NCBI GenBank assembly: GCA_903832395.1
Contig: CAILBF010000004.1
Span: forward strand, 1-7,973
Source of the DNA: an uncultured Actinomycetes bacterium
GTDB taxonomy: Bacteria > Actinomycetota > Actinomycetes > Nanopelagicales > Nanopelagicaceae
Length of the DNA: 7,973 bases
Direction: 5' to 3'
The translations under genes and the position numbers were made by a program. Below the pieces are notes generated by a model. The model was given only the letters and a program-made list of their open reading frames with translations, was not told the origin of the DNA and made no database searches. Every line of letters begins with the position of its first letter. The stretch's first letter is position 1. Positions 5,700 through 7,973 of the stretch are shown one piece after another.

Positions 5700-6455
5700 T
5701 TATTCGTCGTGACCAAACTCTTGGGCTAAATCTGCGGCGGTTGCTAAAAGCATCGGCGAAAACTTTTTAATAAATATATCAGTAACACGTGAAGTAGGAC
5801 CGCTAATCGATATCGCTGTTGGCGGTGTTACTCCTATGAGTGGTGCGGCGATACAGCGCACTCCAACTTCTTGTTCACCTTCATCGATTGCATAACCAGA
5901 TTCTTTAATACTCATTAAATCGTTGTTCAATGATTTCCAAGTGATGTGCGTTGTTGCCGTATATTTAGGCATTCCAGTATGGGAAATAATCTCTTTCGAT
6001 TCTTCTTCCTCTAACGTCGACAAGATGGCTTTTCCAACGCCGCAGGCATGCGGCAGTACGCGACGTCCAGCTTCAGTAAACATTCGCATGCTGTGTTTAG
6101 ATGGTGATTGGCCGATATAGACAATGCGATCGCCCTCAAGGGTTGCAAGATTGACGGTTTCTCCGCACTCATTGGCAAGCGTTAACAGCGCCGGTTTAGC
6201 CCACGATGCGATTCCGCGCGAGGCCGCTTCACCCAATAATAAAAGCGATGCACCTAAAGTGTATTTACGCGAACCATTTCGTTTTGCATATCCAAGTGAT
6301 ACGAGAGTTTTCATTGAGCGATGAACGGTAGGAACGGCAAGACCGAGTTTGGTAGCCAGAGTAGTGAGACCTATTTCACCGCCGTTGCGGGCCATCTCTT
6401 CTAAAATCGAAAAGGCGCGTTCGACCGATTGAACACCTGAAACTTTTGTCGCCAC
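5700..6455 (-). CDS. IclR-family transcriptional regulator of the ureide genes (AllR-like)
   Basis: A 251-residue cytosolic DNA-binding regulator. The N-terminal winged helix-turn-helix covers about residues 9-65 (VQSVERAFSILEEMA, with recognition-helix region AVPTVHRSMKTL at 40-51), followed by the IclR effector domain (about 80-245). Typical motifs are HACGVGKAIL (136-145), GYAIDEGEQEVGVRCIAAPL and AISISGP. Cys201, Ser216 and Ser218 correspond to residues that in E. coli IclR/AllR-type structures contact glyoxylate- or pyruvate-like ligands, fitting a sensor of a ureide-pathway product. Start choice: a longer frame reaches a GTG at 6518. The GTG at 6455 is preferred because AAGG at 6463-6466 precedes it by 7 nt, it gives the usual family length and N-terminus (MATKVSGVQSVERAF), and the longer version would place an operator inside the gene. 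It is divergent from malic enzyme and upstream of the permease operon. Repressor or activator cannot be decided from sequence. Confidence 0.9.
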   Translation of the reverse strand: MATKVSGVQSVERAFSILEEMARNGGEIGLTTLATKLGLAVPTVHRSMKTLVSLGYAKRNGSRKYTLGASLLLLGEAASRGIASWAKPALLTLANECGETVNLATLEGDRIVYIGQSPSKHSMRMFTEAGRRVLPHACGVGKAILSTLEEEESKEIISHTGMPKYTATTHITWKSLNNDLMSIKESGYAIDEGEQEVGVRCIAAPLIGVTPPTAISISGPTSRVTDIFIKKFSPMLLATAADLAQEFGHDE

Positions 6456-6462
6456 GGTCTCG

Positions 6463-6466
6463 CCTT
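6463..6466 (-). promoter_or_regulatory. Ribosome binding site deciding the IclR start
   Basis: The minus strand reads AGAAAGGCGAGACC before GTG at 6455, with AAGG 7 nt from the start codon. This supports the internal GTG over the upstream GTG at 6518, whose upstream sequence (CTTATTTCACTAT) has no Shine-Dalgarno. Confidence 0.55.
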
Positions 6467-6491
6467 TCTGCGCACTTGAAGTTAGCATAGA

Positions 6492-6506
6492 TTTCAACCA
6501 ATGAAA
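6492..6506. promoter_or_regulatory. Putative IclR-family operator, regulator-proximal copy
   Basis: TTTCAACCAATGAAA has perfect 5-bp inverted arms (TTTCA/TGAAA) around a 5-bp centre. It begins 37 bp upstream of the regulator's GTG start and lies 21 bp (start to start, two helical turns) from the next copy. The arrangement suggests two dimers on one face of the DNA and autoregulation. Confidence 0.62.
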
Positions 6507-6512
6507 AGTATT

Positions 6513-6527
6513 TTTCACATAGTGAAA
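6513..6527. promoter_or_regulatory. Putative IclR-family operator, malic-enzyme-proximal copy
   Basis: TTTCACATAGTGAAA has perfect 6-bp inverted arms (TTTCAC/GTGAAA) around a 3-bp centre, the best palindrome of the three. It ends 21 bp before the malic enzyme ATG, where the promoter or early leader of that gene should be. Binding here could control malic enzyme as well as the regulator. Confidence 0.65.
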
Positions 6528-6536
6528 TAAGGAAAT

Positions 6537-6540
6537 GGAG
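6537..6540 (+). promoter_or_regulatory. Ribosome binding site deciding the malic enzyme start
   Basis: GGAG with an 8-nt spacer to the ATG at 6549. The alternative GTG start at 6540 overlaps this motif and would rely on AAGGA at 6529-6533. Confidence 0.55.
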
Positions 6541-6548
6541 TGTATGCC

Positions 6549-7940
6549 ATGAGTGCAACGAGTCCGGGATATGGAATCACAATTCGAGTTGAGGCATCGA
6601 CGCAGTCTTCGCCAACATCACTGATTCCAGCGGCAATTGTTGCTGCCGGCGGAACGTTAACTGCTCTCGACGTCGTTGAATCCCACCACGATCGCGTCGT
6701 TGTTGATATTACCTGCGATACGCGAGATGCCGACCATGCCGAAGAAATATCGGCCGCAATTACTGCCGCTTCTCCGCATTTTAATGTTAAAAAAGTTAGT
6801 GACCGAACTTTCCTTATGCACCTCGGTGGAAAACTAGAAGTTGCATCCAAAGTCCCACTTAAAACCCGCGATGATTTGTCGCGGGCATACACGCCAGGGG
6901 TGGCACGAATTTGTTTAGCGATCGCGGCCGATAAATCCGATGCTCGCCGCTTAACTATTAAGCGCAACACTGTCGCAGTTGTATCCGATGGTTCGGCGAT
7001 TTTAGGTCTTGGAAATCTCGGGCCCGAAGCTGCAATGCCAGTGATGGAGGGTAAGGCCGTTCTATTTAAGCGCTTTGCAAATGTTGATGCGTGGCCAATC
7101 TGTCTTGATTCTCAAGATACTGAAGAGATTATCCGCGCCGTACAAATGATTGCGCCGGGTTTTGGCGGAATTAACTTAGAGGATATTTCAGCGCCACGTT
7201 GCTTTGAGATTGAGGCACGGCTCAAAGAGACTCTGGATATCCCAGTCTTTCATGATGATCAACACGGCACTGCGATCGTTGTTTTAGCTGGTCTACTCAA
7301 TGCTTTGCGTTTAGTTAAAAAGGATATGAGCGAAGTTCGAATCGTCATGATGGGTGCAGGTGCTGCCGGCAGTGCAATCCTGCGCCTGCTCTTTCTCTCA
7401 GGTCTTAAGCATGCTTCAGTCTTTGATTCCAAGGGAATCCTTCACAACGACAGCAAGGCCGAAAATGACATGCGCAAGTGGCTTATAGCAAATACAAACT
7501 TAGAGAATAAGACACACTCCATTACCGAGGAGATGAAGGGTGCCGATATCTTCATCGGCGTCAGCGCTCCTAATGTAATCACTGAAGCTCATGTTGAATC
7601 CATGGCACCAGATGCCATCGTCTTTGCCATGTCGAATCCAGATCCTGAGATTGATCCTGCCCTTGCACAAAAGCATGCGCGCATCGTTGCAACTGGGCGA
7701 AGTGATTATCCAAACCAGATTAACAATGTTCTAGCTTTCCCTGGACTATTTCGTGGCCTCTTAGATGCTGGCGTATCAAAAATTACCGATGAGATGTTAG
7801 CTGCAGCTGCGCGTGCAATTTCTGAGTGCGTCAGTGCCGATCAACTCAATGAGAACTTCATCGTTCCCAGTGTCTTTGACCCTGCAGTCTCACCGGCGGT
7901 TTCCAATGCCGTCTATAAAATTGCCATGGAAAAGAAATAA
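6549..7940 (+). CDS. Malic enzyme with N-terminal ACT domain (malate dehydrogenase, oxaloacetate-decarboxylating; probably NAD-dependent)
   Basis: Converts malate plus NAD(P)+ to pyruvate, CO2 and NAD(P)H in the cytosol. The 463-residue protein has a predicted ACT regulatory domain (about 7-83, GYGITIRVEA onward), then a full malic enzyme core. Visible catalytic features are Tyr114 in AYTPGVAR, Lys169 in VMEGKAVLFKRF, metal ligands Glu211 and Asp212 in NLEDISAPRCFE, and Asp236/Asp237 in FHDDQHGTA. A Rossmann motif GAGAAG (269-274) is followed by Asp293 at the end of the second strand, which leans towards NAD but does not settle it; SNPDPE (362-367) and NQINNVLAFPG (389-399) close the site. 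The ACT-plus-malic enzyme layout is common in actinobacteria. The ATG at 6549 is preferred to the GTG at 6540 because of GGAG at 6537-6540. It is divergent from the IclR gene across a gap with two operator-like palindromes, so it may serve the glyoxylate-malate-pyruvate route from ureides. Confidence 0.93.
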   Translation: MSATSPGYGITIRVEASTQSSPTSLIPAAIVAAGGTLTALDVVESHHDRVVVDITCDTRDADHAEEISAAITAASPHFNVKKVSDRTFLMHLGGKLEVASKVPLKTRDDLSRAYTPGVARICLAIAADKSDARRLTIKRNTVAVVSDGSAILGLGNLGPEAAMPVMEGKAVLFKRFANVDAWPICLDSQDTEEIIRAVQMIAPGFGGINLEDISAPRCFEIEARLKETLDIPVFHDDQHGTAIVVLAGLLNALRLVKKDMSEVRIVMMGAGAAGSAILRLLFLSGLKHASVFDSKGILHNDSKAENDMRKWLIANTNLENKTHSITEEMKGADIFIGVSAPNVITEAHVESMAPDAIVFAMSNPDPEIDPALAQKHARIVATGRSDYPNQINNVLAFPGLFRGLLDAGVSKITDEMLAAAARAISECVSADQLNENFIVPSVFDPAVSPAVSNAVYKIAMEKK

Positions 7941-7952
7941 GGAGAGCCATAT

Positions 7953-7973
7953 ATGGCGCAAGTAAACGTAAAA
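7953..7973 (+). CDS. Start of an unidentified gene, truncated by the window end
   Basis: An ATG 12 bp after the malic enzyme stop opens a frame MAQVNVK that runs off the window. A strong Shine-Dalgarno AAGGAG (7939-7944, overlapping the malic enzyme TAA) lies 8 nt before it, so this is very likely a real gene in the same transcript. Seven residues are too few to identify it. Confidence 0.7.

Noticed and set aside
6456..6518. N-terminal extension of the IclR regulator to the GTG at 6518
   Set aside because: It adds 21 non-family residues, has no ribosome binding site and covers both operator-like palindromes wholly or partly; GTG at 6455 has AAGG at good spacing.
6515..6970. A 151-residue minus-strand reading frame
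   Set aside because: It lies opposite the malic enzyme ACT and early catalytic region, which has clear family motifs, and its own translation resembles no known domain.
1..7973. CRISPR arrays, tRNA or rRNA genes, insertion sequences, integrase or attachment sites
   Set aside because: No spaced direct repeats, tRNA-like cloverleaf sequence, transposase motifs or flanking target duplications were seen by eye on either strand.

Overview
The window looks like a piece of a chromosome from an actinobacterium of fairly low GC content (line-by-line samples range from about 40 to 52 percent GC). The LexA fragment and the ACT-domain malic enzyme both have a strongly actinobacterial character. The moderate GC and compact spacing would fit a small-genome aquatic lineage such as Nanopelagicales/acI, but that placement is inference and nothing in the window proves it.

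Layout. On the + strand, positions 2-475 hold the C-terminal part of the SOS repressor LexA, followed 19 bp later by a small VOC/glyoxalase-fold protein (495-881). A minus-strand block then runs leftward from 6455 to 845: an IclR-family regulator (5700-6455), a 246-bp control region, an NCS1 permease (4038-5453), allantoinase (2688-4025), a hydantoin/allantoin racemase-like protein (1934-2665) and allantoicase (845-1900). The last four are 12 to 33 bp apart and look like one operon. Its last gene overlaps the convergent VOC gene by 37 bp. Divergent from the regulator, on the + strand, lies an ACT-domain malic enzyme (6549-7940). A further + strand gene starts at 7953 and leaves the window.

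How it fits together. The permease probably imports allantoin or a related ureide. The racemase-like protein may process allantoin stereoisomers or another hydantoin-type intermediate. Allantoinase opens the ring to allantoate, and allantoicase splits that to ureidoglycolate and urea. Ureidoglycolate normally gives glyoxylate, which malate synthase can turn into malate, and malic enzyme turns malate into pyruvate. The regulator has the Cys/Ser/Ser residues that in E. coli IclR/AllR-type proteins line a pocket for glyoxylate-like acids, so feedback by a pathway product is plausible. No ureidoglycolate lyase, urease, glyoxylate carboligase or malate synthase is in the window.

Main new observations. 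(1) Three 15-bp palindromic sites of the form TTTCRnnnnRTGAAA occur only in the two gaps flanking the IclR gene: two in tandem 21 bp apart between the regulator and malic enzyme, and one ahead of the permease operon. They are strong operator candidates and would link malic enzyme to ureide use. (2) The racemase-like protein has Gly75 where racemases of this superfamily have their first catalytic Cys, while the second (Cys180) is kept. This is the same residue pattern as arylmalonate decarboxylase and makes a plain racemase call doubtful. (3) The operon leader can fold into two hairpins and might carry RNA-level control.
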